Shown: positions 23,253-34,211 of the stretch, one piece after another
How the letters are laid out: each line of letters begins with the position of its first letter
How positions within the stretch are numbered: position 1 is the stretch's first letter
Assembly: GCA_003194525.1 (NCBI GenBank)
Contig: NBIV01000341.1
Span: forward strand, 1-64,000
Length of the DNA: 64,000 bases
Direction: 5' to 3'
DNA from: Gracilariopsis chorda
Taxonomy: Eukaryota > Rhodophyta > Florideophyceae > Gracilariales > Gracilariaceae
The notes under the pieces: generated by a model
Seen by the model: only the letters and a program-made list of their open reading frames with translations
Database searches by the model: none
What the model was told of the DNA's origin: nothing
Program-made: the position numbers and the translations under genes

Positions 23253-23858
23253 TCAGAAATTATGCCCTATGTGATGCTGGCACCAGTGTTGATTAGCTTT
23301 TAAAACGTGGGCGAACGTTCTGTATCCAGGGCTGTCCAATTCGTTGGTCTCTTTTTCAGGCTCACAACTGTCATCCAGACCGCTCTTTTTACCGCTGCCC
23401 GTGTTCTCATAGCAACTTCTCTCATTCCCGTGTAGAATATCTCTCAGAAATCGAAATAACGATCCAGTGCAACGCTCGATAAACTGCCCAACAACAAAAT
23501 CGATAGCTGGCACTGCAAACGCAGTGAGCGAGCCCACTGCCGAGTAATTGCGAAACGTTTCTTGTGTAAATATTTTCTGCGCTGGATCTCACACTCTATC
23601 AGCAGCGTTATCAACAAACAAAGGCACTTTTAGATTAGCAGCAATACCATAGTTCAAAAACGGTTTTGAAATGTAGGGCAAAAGAAATGATCCATCTCTA
23701 TGATGCACAAGTTGCAACACAATGCGCACAACCTCACCCGTTCCGAACGAGGGCAATATCTCCCTCGCACAAAACTTTTGACCATACGAGCATCCAAACA
23801 TAGGCACAATTACCGTAGGAACCACGACATCAATCGCGACCAGTAAAATTGTACTCAT
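23253..23858 (-). pseudogene. Broken or split host-like frame with one membrane span
   Basis: From the ATG at 23858 (MSTILLVAIDVVVPTVIVPM, a likely signal anchor or membrane span) the frame reads to a TGA at about 23587-23589. In the same phase it then continues without interruption to 23253 (KIFTQETF, VGSLTAFAVPAIDFVVGQF, then an acidic, Lys/Glu-rich tail). Continuity of phase across a single stop suggests a host gene disabled by one nonsense change, or an unrecognised short intron there. Not recognised by domain. It lies just left of MITE copy M2. A selenocysteine reading of the TGA is not supported by anything seen. Confidence 0.35.
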
Positions 23859-24009
23859 GGTACTTGCCGAAAAAGGTATCACGAGCACTTGCAGCGGTGG
23901 CAAACAGTAATTTCGATAGTCGTGCCATCAACAACAGGCGTTCCCGATGCAACGGGTGTGGACAGAGAGAGAAGGACTGTGGTAGGGTATTGGAAAAACG
24001 GTAGACACT

Positions 24010-24377
24010 TGTCTGTAGGACCGCTGACCTCATATGAGGTCAAAAAATCAACATAACCTTTAATTTTAGATATTTTTCTCGGACTTTTTTGCCTTTTGTA
24101 GTCTGTATAAGTTATGCAACATATTTTTGTATCGCAAAAATTCTAAGCTTCTGTTGTTTATGCTAGGTAAGAAGTAGAAACGTAAGACAAGCAGATGGTT
24201 TAATAGCGATGTGCTGGAAAAACATGTCTAATTTACTACGAAGCTTCAGAAAACAAACTTTTTTGATATAAAAAACGTACTATTGATTCAAAAACACCCG
24301 TTTTTGAAGCGTGTAGGAAAGTTTTAAGACCTTCAAAAAAACAATCATTTGGCAACATTTCATCCGGGCGGATTGAC
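24010..24377. mobile_element. MITE copy M2
   Basis: Second copy of the element at 18986-19351, in the same orientation. It starts TGTCTGTAGGACCGC and ends GGGCGGATTGAC. It carries the full 16-bp palindrome GACCTCATATGAGGTC at about 24025-24040. The flanks (CACT left, CAGT right) are only similar, so the duplication has decayed or the ends are slightly misplaced. No coding capacity. Confidence 0.65.
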
Positions 24378-25169
24378 CAGTGTTTTCGGAATGGCGCCAT
24401 CGCTGTGGGGATCTATGCTGTAGTAGCCAATAGAACCACGATGCCAAATCGCGTTGCCCTGGATACCTGCTGTGGTGAGAGATCACTGCAAGGTACTGGT
24501 AAGTCCCGCTCAGAGCACATGCAGTTCCACCCGTCGAGATTTGCCAACCTTACGAAAAGCTTACAAAAGACTATCAAAGTTACGCCAGACGAGGAAGCCA
24601 AAGGGGGATAAAATTGGGTTTATTAGAAGAATCTGGCCGTCGAATAGATGATTAGACTTCTACATATAGAACGTGAATGTCATTGACTCAGAATTAGAGG
24701 CACATGGCCAAAAGCGAACACACACACATCACTTGTGCTAATGGATGCAACAACCAATCCGATCACACACCATAAACCCAGAACGCCTGGCAGTTTGAGC
24801 GTCAGCAAATGTAGACCGCTTGTTTGTCTGACAGCCAATCTGAGCTAGAGGAAAGTCCTAGCAAATAATTACAGGAATCGACTTAGGCTACCATGCCACC
24901 GAATGCGGAATAAATTTTACGTAGTATGGCTGCAATACAATTGTTGATACTGCAGAACTGTAATAAAATGCAATGGAAAGCTTACTAAGATACATACCTT
25001 TTTATTGCACCGAGATACGAAAAATGAATCCCAAAGCTGAGTGTGGGAAAATTCCAATAATACAACCAAAATTACCGACTTGAGGTGTACGTGTAGCCAT
25101 ACACCTCGTTTGAAGGTCATGATAAGCCGGATTACCAATTAAAAAAGTTGAATAAAGTGGCCCAATGTT
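24378..25169. other. Interval with no supported gene
   Basis: Nothing recognised. Small frames lack domains. The right edge, ending in ACAGT (25170-25174), is the target of Copia D; the sequence resumes after 35528. Confidence 0.4.
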
Positions 25170-25174
25170 ACAGT

Positions 25175-25425
25175 TGTGATAACACGTACAAGTTTGTCAC
25201 AAGGAACGAAGGATACATGCACTACAATAAGCTGATAAAGACCTCCGCTGAAAGACCTCAGTATCCCAAAGGTCGCCTAGTATCCAGATTTAAGTAAAGC
25301 CAGATCCCCCTGCAGACCAAGACGGACTCCCGGCAGATTCCTGTGCCGATTTATTTGCTCGTGGCAGAGGCCCCCTACACTGCACTACGATGAACTTCAC
25401 TCACTTGAACGAAGCACAATCTCCA
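25175..25425 (+). repeat. 5' LTR of Copia D
   Basis: 251 bp, TGTGATAACACG...CAATCTCCA. It contains GATTTAAGTAAAG, a weak TATA-like site, at about 25289-25301. The last 36 bp, from the ATG at 25390, are the first codons of gag. Confidence 0.88.
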
Positions 25426-26343
25426 TTTTTGGGCTCAGGGGATCACATCTTTCCGAGTAACATACTAACTCCGCCAAAGCTTTGCCTGGATACAGACAAA
25501 CTTTTATGGCGAGAAGTGGTCTACAATTGGGCAGAGAACCTACAAGCTTGTGGCTCAGGAGGAGACACGCGGGCTACAGGAGCAGCAGCCACTTTAGGGA
25601 TCACTGTGTACCGATCCTTAGAATTTTCGAAGAAGGAGATTGTAAAAAAGGCAGTCAGAACAGGTGAAATCATTCTCAATCCACGTGGCGACAAACATGC
25701 TACAGATCAGACTGCAGTCGTCAAAAAGATTGTTGATCTTGTTGCGAAGGACTCTACCGTCGATCGATTGCGCCGTATTGTACGCTTATATAACAAAATT
25801 AATTCTTGTAAGCGTAAAGAAAATGAATCAATCGGAGAGTATATCGAAAGGTTCGCCGGGCCAGCGTTTTCGTATCTAAACTTCACGAACGCTGATCAAG
25901 AGTCAAGCGATAGCCAGAACTTTGCGATAATTTTGCTTCTAAATGCCAGTCTCTCCCCACAAACTTTCCGCAACATCAGCAGTAATTTAGTGGCATCCTC
26001 CAGGGTCAAGAAGAGCGACAATATCCGAACAATGCAGGTTTCTATCGATAGGGCGAACATGACCATTACATTACTTGCCATGATGAAATCCAAGGATCCG
26101 GATCATGAACATCTCAAGGACGCCGAATCATGTTTCACCACACTAACCGCAGCTATCAAGGAACACGAGAAAAACTACGACCAGGACGAAGATTCTGCGC
26201 AGATCGGGCTTCAAGATGCAATCCGCGCTCTCGAAGAAGCAGGGCTAGAAGAAAAAGACCTACAAGATTCCGCACAAACGGACCATAGGCCGGGGAAAAC
26301 ATCCAAGTCCTTTTTGAACAGTTATAATGCAGGAAAAGGCTGA
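25390..26343 (+). CDS. gag of Copia D, start codon inside the LTR
   Basis: 317 codons from the ATG at 25390 (MNFTHLNEAQSPFLGSGDH). The first 12 codons lie in the 5' LTR, and the frame then passes through the primer-site region. The middle (about residues 95-200) is helical with VDRLRRIVRLYNKI, ESIGEYIERF and SSDSQNFAIILLLNASL, which fits a UBN2/Retrotran_gag-like fold. The C-terminal third is charged and Glu/Asp-rich. A zinc knuckle was not recognised within this frame. Structural protein; fossil. Confidence 0.6.
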   Translation: MNFTHLNEAQSPFLGSGDHIFPSNILTPPKLCLDTDKLLWREVVYNWAENLQACGSGGDTRATGAAATLGITVYRSLEFSKKEIVKKAVRTGEIILNPRGDKHATDQTAVVKKIVDLVAKDSTVDRLRRIVRLYNKINSCKRKENESIGEYIERFAGPAFSYLNFTNADQESSDSQNFAIILLLNASLSPQTFRNISSNLVASSRVKKSDNIRTMQVSIDRANMTITLLAMMKSKDPDHEHLKDAESCFTTLTAAIKEHEKNYDQDEDSAQIGLQDAIRALEEAGLEEKDLQDSAQTDHRPGKTSKSFLNSYNAGKG

Positions 26344-26639
26344 AGAACCGCAAACGCACGACACCAGGAGTTTCCATCGATCTAGGGATGTCAAACACAA
26401 GGAATATCCAGAACAATGAACCACGGAATGCTGACGAGCACCACGGACCGAGCCTGCATGCGAAAGATAGATCCAGCCCAAGGTACAAGAAAGGTCGATA
26501 TGATGAACGACGAAGCGATAAGGATAACCGTAAAGCCTTTCTTCAATAAGAGGTCCGGATAAAGATCCGAACCCCATACTGGATGAAGGTAATCCGTTAT
26601 CGTCAGGAGGCATTTCTTCAGCTCTGCAGTTATGTGAGG

Positions 26640-29069
26640 TTCTAAATATTCCATTTGAGCCCTGTCATCCGAGAGAGAACTACAGACGCAGATGGGGTCA
26701 CGATTGTATAGGCTCTAAACCGGTCATGTGTTCCTGGACTCTCTGCACTCAGGACTTGCACAACCAGAATGTGGAACTCACTTTTGACCTGTTTGACGAT
26801 GACTCGCCTCTGCCAATGGGAATGGACATTAGGCGACATAGTGTCACGGATTATATGAAGCAGCCGGCTACCTTGACCATAAGACGACCCATGGATACGG
26901 GACCAAAAGTTTTTCAACTGTATGTTTCGGAGAAATCGAAGTTTGATGCTAGGGCGAGAGTCACGATCGTGCCAACGGTAGGAGCACTTATGTTGAACAC
27001 CATGACAGGAATAAGACCAAAAACCTTGGCAAAGCGAATGCATCGTCTCACACACGCCCCAACAGAGGAAATCATAGCCATATGCCACAGAGCAGGACAA
27101 AACTCCCGCGAGCTAGAATATGAGATAAGGAAGCTAGCCTCAAGCTGCATCATATGCGCAAGCTCGGGACCTCTGATCTCTTCAAAGAAGATCTCTATCA
27201 ACCACGTTATTCAGGCTTTCAACGTAGAGATACAGTTGGACTTCATGTTTTGTTCGATTCTAGGCACGAGGTAAACATTGCACATTGTTGATACAGGGAC
27301 AGGATACTCAGAGCTCTGTATCACGAATGATCGAGAATCGCAAACGATCATCTCTGCCATAGAAACTGAGTGGCTAAAAAGAAACCGAACAACTGAAGCC
27401 CTGTCAGCCGATGATGAATTAAATAAGCGAGAGTTGAAGCATTCTCTATCAGGAAGAAATATTCGATTCAAACCGAGGCCAGCTCAACGACACAATAAAA
27501 TAGGAATCGTGGAAAGAAAAAATGGCGTGGTTAAAAAGATATTGGAGAAACTACAACAAGAGCGATCAATCGATACTGATAAGACTCTCCTATCCAGAGT
27601 CGTGTTCTTCTCGAACTGTTTCACCGGATCCAAACTGTTGAGCTCATTCGAACTAGCCAAGGGATACGCCCCTTCGTTACTTGGGGCACCATGGAGGATG
27701 GTAAAACAAGTACTAATGGACGCGTAGACCAAACAGGCGGCCAGGCGCGCCCTTCAAAAGGTCTTGAAAGCTCGCAACCACTCGTCAGTAACAGCACCAT
27801 GCATAGAAGCCGGAGATGAGGTGTTGTACTTCTACAGTTCTTCCAAGCAGAACGAGCCAGATGGGTGGAGATCAGGAACAGTTGTGCAACCACTACATCA
27901 CTACGTTGAGATACGAAGAGAAGGATGGAAGCATCTCCTGAAGATTGCTTACGAAGACCTACGCCTGAGACCAAGCTCCGAGCTCGCTCGAGAATTGAGT
28001 GAACGGCTGATGGATGGTTATATAGACCTAACACTCAGCCCAGACTCCAATAGTGACATGGAGATGGAGGCGTTTGCAGTTAGCTCCTTGATGACGAACA
28101 ACGAGATGAACAAAGAACAAGTATACAAGGACATGGGTGACTACACTAAAGATCTCGTCGAAAACCCAGAGCTGCCCAGCACACGCGATTTACAATCTAA
28201 TGATCAGTCTATATTGAAACAAATTCAAGGTGTCATCGGATCAAGCCAGGTCTGTGCTGGGGAACTGTCCTTCGCGCCGCTATGGATTCTTGGAAAGGCC
28301 GTGGAGAAGGAACACAATGATAACTGGACACGTTCGTACGAATAAGTACCCGAGAATTCAGTTCCCCCAAACGCAAACTTCATCTCGTCGCACACCGTAT
28401 ATAAGACTAAATAAGACGATGAACAGAATCGAAACCTTAAGGCTAGCCTCACTACTCACGGTAACCGAGACGATATGAAGGATGACATCCGTAAAGATTG
28501 TTCCAACGCGGATATGATTATCGTTCGACTACTAATCAACATCGCTCTATGCATTGGGTTCACCTTCGGGGTTGCAGATGTTAAAGAGGCATTCCTCCAG
28601 AGTGGACCTATCTTGCGAGAAATATTTGTGAGACCAGCTCCAGAATTCCGAAAAAGAAGAGGAGTGCTATGGAAACTCACGAAGCTACCGTATGGAATCG
28701 TAGAGGGAGGACGCCAGTGGGCGAAGAGGATCGAAGCATGGATGCTTGGACTGGCAGGACTAGAGCGCATTTTTGGCATTAACCAGCTCTTTGTCAAACG
28801 CAGAAAGTCCGGCAATATCATCCTGTTGATCGTGAAGATAGTTGACGACCTCCTCGTCGCTGGATCAATGAGCGACATTGAAAGCTTCATGAACTCTCTA
28901 CAATCCGAATTCGAGATAGGCAAAGTCCGCATTGGACGAAAATTATCTTTCGCAGGATGCGAAATAGAGCGGGAAGAAGATAACAGTGTTATACTTTCAA
29001 TGAAGGCATACATGGACCGACTACATCCGATTGAAATATCTCCATCACCACGTCGGGAAAGAGACCAGC
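26640..29069 (+). CDS. pol of Copia D, integrase and RT part
   Basis: About 27010-27190 is the pre-integrase zinc-binding region (RMHRLTHAPTEEIIAICH ... C-x2-C). It is followed by the integrase core (VEIQLDFMF at about 27222; THIVDTGTGYSEL-like block at about 27280; QRHNKIGIVERKNGVVKK with its Glu at about 27490), then an SH3-like tail (IEAGDEVLYFY at about 27800). About 28475-29069 is RT (VADVKEAFLQSGPILREIFV, KLPYGIVEGGRQWAKR and KIVDDLLVAGS). These blocks resemble GalEa/CoDi Copia. The part is broken. Confidence 0.75.
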
Positions 29070-29325
29070 TGTAGCTAGGTACACATACACTAGCATACGC
29101 ATATGCGTGTACTGTAGGTTACGTGCCAAGTTAGCAAATGACCTGGCGCGCACATTACCTGGAACTGGCCACGTAGTCAGCCACGTAATTAGATTATTCC
29201 TGAATAGGATGAATAGAATAATACAGCCTAATCAGGCGACTCTCAAACCAAATATAAAGAACTTGAGAAGCGAACTGCTGCTGCTCGGGGCATCGAACTC
29301 CATCAACATCGCGGACTACGTTACA
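29070..29325 (+). repeat. 5' LTR of Gypsy E
   Basis: 256 bp, TGTAGCTAGGTACACATAC...GACTACGTTACA. It contains the palindrome-like GCATACGCATATGCGTGTAC near 29093-29112. Matched by 34203-34458. Confidence 0.92.
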
Positions 29326-29810
29326 GTGATCACTGGCTTCGCTCCGTTGTTCGATCACATCCAAAAATATACAGCAAAAGCAGACTGCTAAACAATATCT
29401 ACCATACACTATGGCCACAGACGAAGAAGATTCATCATCCCAAACCTCAGCAAAGAATAGTTTTTTTCCTATTCAATCCAACACCCTCATCTGAAGCGAA
29501 CAGATGCTGAGTCGATTCGCGTGTTTTTACGCAAATATGATCAGTACAGCACTGAACTCAAAGAAAAAGCACGACAACACACTGTAACTAATACCTTGTC
29601 AGTGGAACCTGTTGAACCAGTCAGTCTGAAGTTTTGTGTGGATCCTGAGTACCTCAAGTCAGCATTGGCATTAAACCGTATCCCGTTTGTAACAGATATA
29701 GATGCCCTTACAGATCAGGATCTACGAGCATATCTGGAAAAAAAGCAGAGCCATCCAAATCATGTGCAAATCTAAGTTTCCTGGACCATATTGTCGAGCA
29801 CGAACTACGC

Positions 29811-32800
29811 ATGGATATGCGAGATATTGAAGCACGGTCTCGCATGGAGTCTTTATTCATTTCCTACCACACTCTACTCCGCCGTCACGGTCTCTCCTGG
29901 GTTTTGCATTCCAATGAGAAGATAGCTGTGCAACATGTTCTTTCGTCTATAAAACCAAAGTCATTGCGCTTACGCATTCAATCAGACCTCGAACTAGCAC
30001 ATCACAACTTAAAAAAAGATTTCAAAGGATTTATGGACCACTGCTTAACCATTTCAGATTCTTTTCAACTTATTGACAATGGAAGCCAAAATAGTTATCA
30101 TAATCAAATCGGAAAAAGACAGAATAACAAAGAAGCACGATTAAGAAAGAAAATGCTTTCGGGAACAGAAATATTGACCTCAAAAGCCGATGCCGCCGGA
30201 ACAGATCCTAGACACAGCAAGACAAGTCAAACGCATGGCCAATATAATACTCATCGCCCAATACCACCCTGCCCGCTTCCCATATGCAATTCAGAAGGCA
30301 TGTTGCACTGGATTGATGATTGCGATCAAGCGAATGAAGCAGAAAAGGAACAAATGAAAAAGGACTTACGACGCAAAAAGCAACGACATCGACGACTGCC
30401 AAAATGGCACGACCGAAACTCATCAAAAAGCTCAAAGAGCAGTGATGAACATCTGAGAGCGGCTGTTGGACGGCTCACACACCCCGTAAAGCCTGATAAC
30501 TCAAGTTTGCGAAACCCTTCATGTCGAATAACCCTCTCGGATGGAAACAAAAACGTCGCAACTGAAGGCCGATGTGATGACGGCAGTGACCATAGTATTA
30601 TTTCTCATGAACTCGCTGACAGAGCTGCTAGCATGGGCATCGGAACGCTCACATCCATCAATCCTGTATCCTTAAAAGTTGCTCTAAAAACTGGAGAGCA
30701 AGCACAACTTTTTCAATTTTCCAGGTCGTGGACACCACCGAGAACAATACTACAACTTGCTGCGGGCCAACTAGCGCTCATTGATGTGACGTATCTTGTT
30801 GCAGATGACGATCTAACCTGCGAAAACCTCCTCATTGGCTTACCGGTATTGCAGCATTTAAATGTTGATACAAGAACCATATTGGAGAACAACTGCCTGG
30901 CCCTGGATGGCACCGACTGTTCACACATTGGATACCCTTCATCACCGACGCAACAGGTTACAGTGAGTCGTATGATGTTGGAAGGCCTACAACAAGCAAA
31001 CGACCCATGCCCTGCCAATGCTCGCCCGCGAGCGAATTACTACCGCCAACGACACGAATCCGATCCATTTCCAGACCCTTCCCTGCTGGACCCAATAGAC
31101 CTGGACCAACACAATGACATCCAATCCAGCATCGACGCTATGCTTGAAAAAGCGTTTGAAAGTGGTTTGCCTACAGATTCTCATGCAATACTGAAGAAGA
31201 CGGTATACGATCACATGGATATTTTTCGAACCTCCCTATCCTCGGGACCACCTGCAAAATTACCACCGTTAAAGATTTCCTTGACAACCGATGCAAAACC
31301 GGTGCGAGTACGCTTGCGCAATTACTCGCAAGATCAACGAAAATTCTTATCAAATTTCGTGGACAAACTCGTAGATCATGGAATGGCATATCCAAACCCA
31401 ACCGCGGCGTGGGCATCCGCCCCATTGCTTGTTCCTAAACCAGGTCCTGCGCGATATCGCTTCACAGTAGACCTTCGACCGGTGAACAAGTATACTGTTC
31501 GACATCACTACCCAATGCCTAACTTGGAGCAAGAGCTGACAAAACTCTCTGGCTCCTCGTATTACGCCACCTTTGACCTCTCAAACGGGTATTGGCAACT
31601 ACCCTTGGAGAAATCGTCTCAAGAACTGCAGTCGTTCATCACCCCTGATGGTGTTTACTCACCCACACGTGTCCTACATGGCACGACTAATGCAGTTACT
31701 CATCTACAATCAGTCATGGCCCAACGCCTACCGAGAGACCTTTGCGAGGCGCTTCTCGCGTGGCTCGATGACATTCTTTTACATAACCGAACTGTGGACA
31801 GTTTATGCGACAATATACGTATATTCTTCAAGTTCTGCTCTCAATTCAATATCAAACTCCACCCGTCTAAATGTGTTTTGTTTGCGAAGGAAGTACGATG
31901 GTGTGGCCGCCTTATTTCGGCAAAAGGAGTCAAATTCGATCCTCGGAACCTCGATGGTCTACTCTCGATGCAACCACCTCAGACGGGATCACACCTCCAA
32001 CAATTTTTATGCGCACTGCAATGGGTGAAATTGGGAATCCCGGACTTTACCAAGCTAACTGCCCCACTGCAAAAATTTATGGAACGCGTATACCAGTTCT
32101 GTGGAAAAAGAACCAAACGAGTAGTAGCTCGTGTACGGCTATCTACACTGGGATGGGGAGACAAAGAAAACGCTGCATTTGAAGATTGCAAAAATGCGTT
32201 AGCAAACCAAATAACACTAGCACACAGAGATGAATCCAAGCGTCTCTGTGTTTACACGGATGCGTCCGATAATTATTGGTCTGGCATAATGACCCAAGTA
32301 CCAGTAACAGACTTACAAAAACCACACTCTAAACAAGCACATGAGCCACTCGCTTTCTTATCAGGACAATTCAACTCAACGCAACTCGGTTGGTGGATTC
32401 TTGAGAAAGAAGCATACGCTGTACTAGCAACCCTGAACCGCCTACACTGGCTTGCTTCCACACCGCATGGGTGTGATCTTTATACGGACCATAACAACCT
32501 CATTTTCATTTTTGATCCACTATCAGTAGTCCCTGATCTATCTCAAACTACTGTTCGTAAGGTCCTACGATGGGCAATACGCCTGAGTCTGTACAACTAC
32601 ACTTGCTTTCACATAAGGGAACTTGATAATGTTTGGGCAGATCTACTCGGACGATGGTCAGCTCCAAGCACAGTGCGCCGAATTGTTCACATTCCTGCAC
32701 TTCCCTCAAAAACAGACAAAGATTTTGTGTGGCCGAGAGAAGAAGAAATTTTTGATATACAAAACTGTTACAGGCCAAACCGTCCGGCCAACTTGTCTTG

Positions 32801-33272
32801 CAAGATCGGTTTATGGCGCAATCCAAATAATGCAGTGTGGATTCCAGACGAAGCGGTTGATTTACAGCTTCGCCTGTGCATCATTGCTCACTGCAGACCT
32901 GGAGGACATCGGGGTCCTTCCACAACAGAACATGTTCTCCGGAAGTACTATTTTTGGTCCTCATTAACCTCCGATATACGAACATTCGTCAAGGCTTGTA
33001 TACACTGCATTTCAACCATCGGCGGACAAAAGATCCCTCGACCGTTCGGTCCATCGGTCCATGGCACAAAACCAAATGCCCTCCTCCAATTCGATTATAT
33101 TGAAATGGCTCCAAGCAAAACTGGGGAGAAGTATGTCCTCATGTTACGCGACGACCACTCCGATTACAAGTGGTTCTTTGCTTTCGATAGCACCAGTGCC
33201 GAAAATGCTGCTCAGGCCATTGTCGATTGGTGTGCCGCATTTGGGGTTCCAAGTGGGTTAATGTCAGATTGA
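29811..33272 (+). CDS. gag-pol of Gypsy E
   Basis: Long frame of about 1153 codons from the ATG at 29811. Residues about 1-220 are gag-like helices with a Lys/Arg-rich end; a C-x-L-P-x-C...W...C cluster (about 30270-30320) may be a degenerate knuckle. Residues about 250-370 carry the retropepsin motif with DDGSDHSIIS. RT spans about 480-700 (FTVDLRPVNKYTVRHHYPMP, ATFDLSNGYWQLPL, LAWLDDILLH). RNase H spans about 810-930 (LCVYTDASDNYWSGI, LYTDHNNLIFIF). Integrase starts at about 1030 with its H-x-H/C-x2-C zinc region (HRGPSTTEHVLRKYYFW, CIHC) and the first catalytic Asp region (LLQFDYIEMAPSKTG). Domain order RT-RNase H-integrase identifies Ty3/Gypsy. Confidence 0.9.
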   Translation: MDMRDIEARSRMESLFISYHTLLRRHGLSWVLHSNEKIAVQHVLSSIKPKSLRLRIQSDLELAHHNLKKDFKGFMDHCLTISDSFQLIDNGSQNSYHNQIGKRQNNKEARLRKKMLSGTEILTSKADAAGTDPRHSKTSQTHGQYNTHRPIPPCPLPICNSEGMLHWIDDCDQANEAEKEQMKKDLRRKKQRHRRLPKWHDRNSSKSSKSSDEHLRAAVGRLTHPVKPDNSSLRNPSCRITLSDGNKNVATEGRCDDGSDHSIISHELADRAASMGIGTLTSINPVSLKVALKTGEQAQLFQFSRSWTPPRTILQLAAGQLALIDVTYLVADDDLTCENLLIGLPVLQHLNVDTRTILENNCLALDGTDCSHIGYPSSPTQQVTVSRMMLEGLQQANDPCPANARPRANYYRQRHESDPFPDPSLLDPIDLDQHNDIQSSIDAMLEKAFESGLPTDSHAILKKTVYDHMDIFRTSLSSGPPAKLPPLKISLTTDAKPVRVRLRNYSQDQRKFLSNFVDKLVDHGMAYPNPTAAWASAPLLVPKPGPARYRFTVDLRPVNKYTVRHHYPMPNLEQELTKLSGSSYYATFDLSNGYWQLPLEKSSQELQSFITPDGVYSPTRVLHGTTNAVTHLQSVMAQRLPRDLCEALLAWLDDILLHNRTVDSLCDNIRIFFKFCSQFNIKLHPSKCVLFAKEVRWCGRLISAKGVKFDPRNLDGLLSMQPPQTGSHLQQFLCALQWVKLGIPDFTKLTAPLQKFMERVYQFCGKRTKRVVARVRLSTLGWGDKENAAFEDCKNALANQITLAHRDESKRLCVYTDASDNYWSGIMTQVPVTDLQKPHSKQAHEPLAFLSGQFNSTQLGWWILEKEAYAVLATLNRLHWLASTPHGCDLYTDHNNLIFIFDPLSVVPDLSQTTVRKVLRWAIRLSLYNYTCFHIRELDNVWADLLGRWSAPSTVRRIVHIPALPSKTDKDFVWPREEEIFDIQNCYRPNRPANLSCKIGLWRNPNNAVWIPDEAVDLQLRLCIIAHCRPGGHRGPSTTEHVLRKYYFWSSLTSDIRTFVKACIHCISTIGGQKIPRPFGPSVHGTKPNALLQFDYIEMAPSKTGEKYVLMLRDDHSDYKWFFAFDSTSAENAAQAIVDWCAAFGVPSGLMSD

Positions 33273-33317
33273 CCCACGCATTTCAGAAACAAAACATTAC
33301 GTGAAGTTTCCCGTCGT

Positions 33318-34211
33318 ATGAAAGTTCCTCATCACTTCACTCTTCCCTATACACCCTGGAGTAATGGTGGTATCGAGAGAGTGGGTAAGGAACTACTGCG
33401 ACTGTTTCGCGCCACTCTATCTGAATTGCAAATGGATCATTCAGAGTGGCCAGACTTACTACCATTGGCACAGAGTGTTCTGAACAATACCCCAACTCCT
33501 CATCGTGGAAACATTGCACCCATACGCGCATTTACTGGTATGGACCCTCGGCCCCCAATCTCAACATTTATCCGCACCACAACTAACACTGCCGTCACAA
33601 TCTCCAATATTGAGAGGGAACGCTCCTTTAATGTTCAGCAGCTACAAAATCTAACAAATGCTCTTCACCCCATGGTGCAGAATATACTTCAAAAAAACCG
33701 CGAACAATCACGAGCCGCCGCGTCACGAGGCTCCTTGCCCAATTTTATTGAAGGCGATTTTGTGCTCGTAGCCCGTGAGCATTTTTGCAAAAGCGAGAAA
33801 TTAGCACTACGTTGGCGAGGTCCAAGTCGTGTCAAATCTGTTCTAAACGAGTACGTTTCCCAAGTAGAAGATCTCCGGAATGGCCAACTAGAGGAAATAC
33901 ATGGATCTAGACTTAAGTTTTATTGTGATTCATCACTGGACACAAAAGTCATAATGTCCCATGTTTTGTCATCAGAAACGGGTATGCCTGTATCACGACT
34001 CCTCCGTCTGGAAAAAACACCAAAAGTTCTTATGGTCGCCATTACATGGAAAGACCTGCCGTCCACAGAGGACACCTTAGAACCGATCTGTCAAGTATAC
34101 GCAGACGTACCAGCAATGTTATTGCGACTGCTATCCCGCAGGAGCACACCTCAAGACCTGGCAAAAGAGGCTCGGCGTACACTTGCTCTTGAAGAAGGGG
34201 AGTGTAGCTAG
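33318..34211 (+). CDS. Integrase C-terminal part and chromodomain-like tail, Gypsy E
   Basis: 297 codons. It opens with the third integrase motif (FTLPYTPWSNGGIERVGKEL, with its Glu), then the integrase C-terminal barrel (EGDFVLVAREHF...RWRGPSRV). It ends with a chromodomain-like fold (about residues 225-285: VLMVAITWKDLPSTEDTLEPI, then VPAMLLRLLS). Chromodomains of this kind steer Gypsy insertion toward marked chromatin (family knowledge). Confidence 0.8.
   Translation: MKVPHHFTLPYTPWSNGGIERVGKELLRLFRATLSELQMDHSEWPDLLPLAQSVLNNTPTPHRGNIAPIRAFTGMDPRPPISTFIRTTTNTAVTISNIERERSFNVQQLQNLTNALHPMVQNILQKNREQSRAAASRGSLPNFIEGDFVLVAREHFCKSEKLALRWRGPSRVKSVLNEYVSQVEDLRNGQLEEIHGSRLKFYCDSSLDTKVIMSHVLSSETGMPVSRLLRLEKTPKVLMVAITWKDLPSTEDTLEPICQVYADVPAMLLRLLSRRSTPQDLAKEARRTLALEEGECS

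Noticed and set aside
22777-23274. 165-codon plus-strand frame
   Set aside because: No domain, atypical composition and no homologous copy in the window; likely chance.
23587-23589. TGA as selenocysteine
   Set aside because: No known selenoprotein similarity and no visible SECIS-like element.
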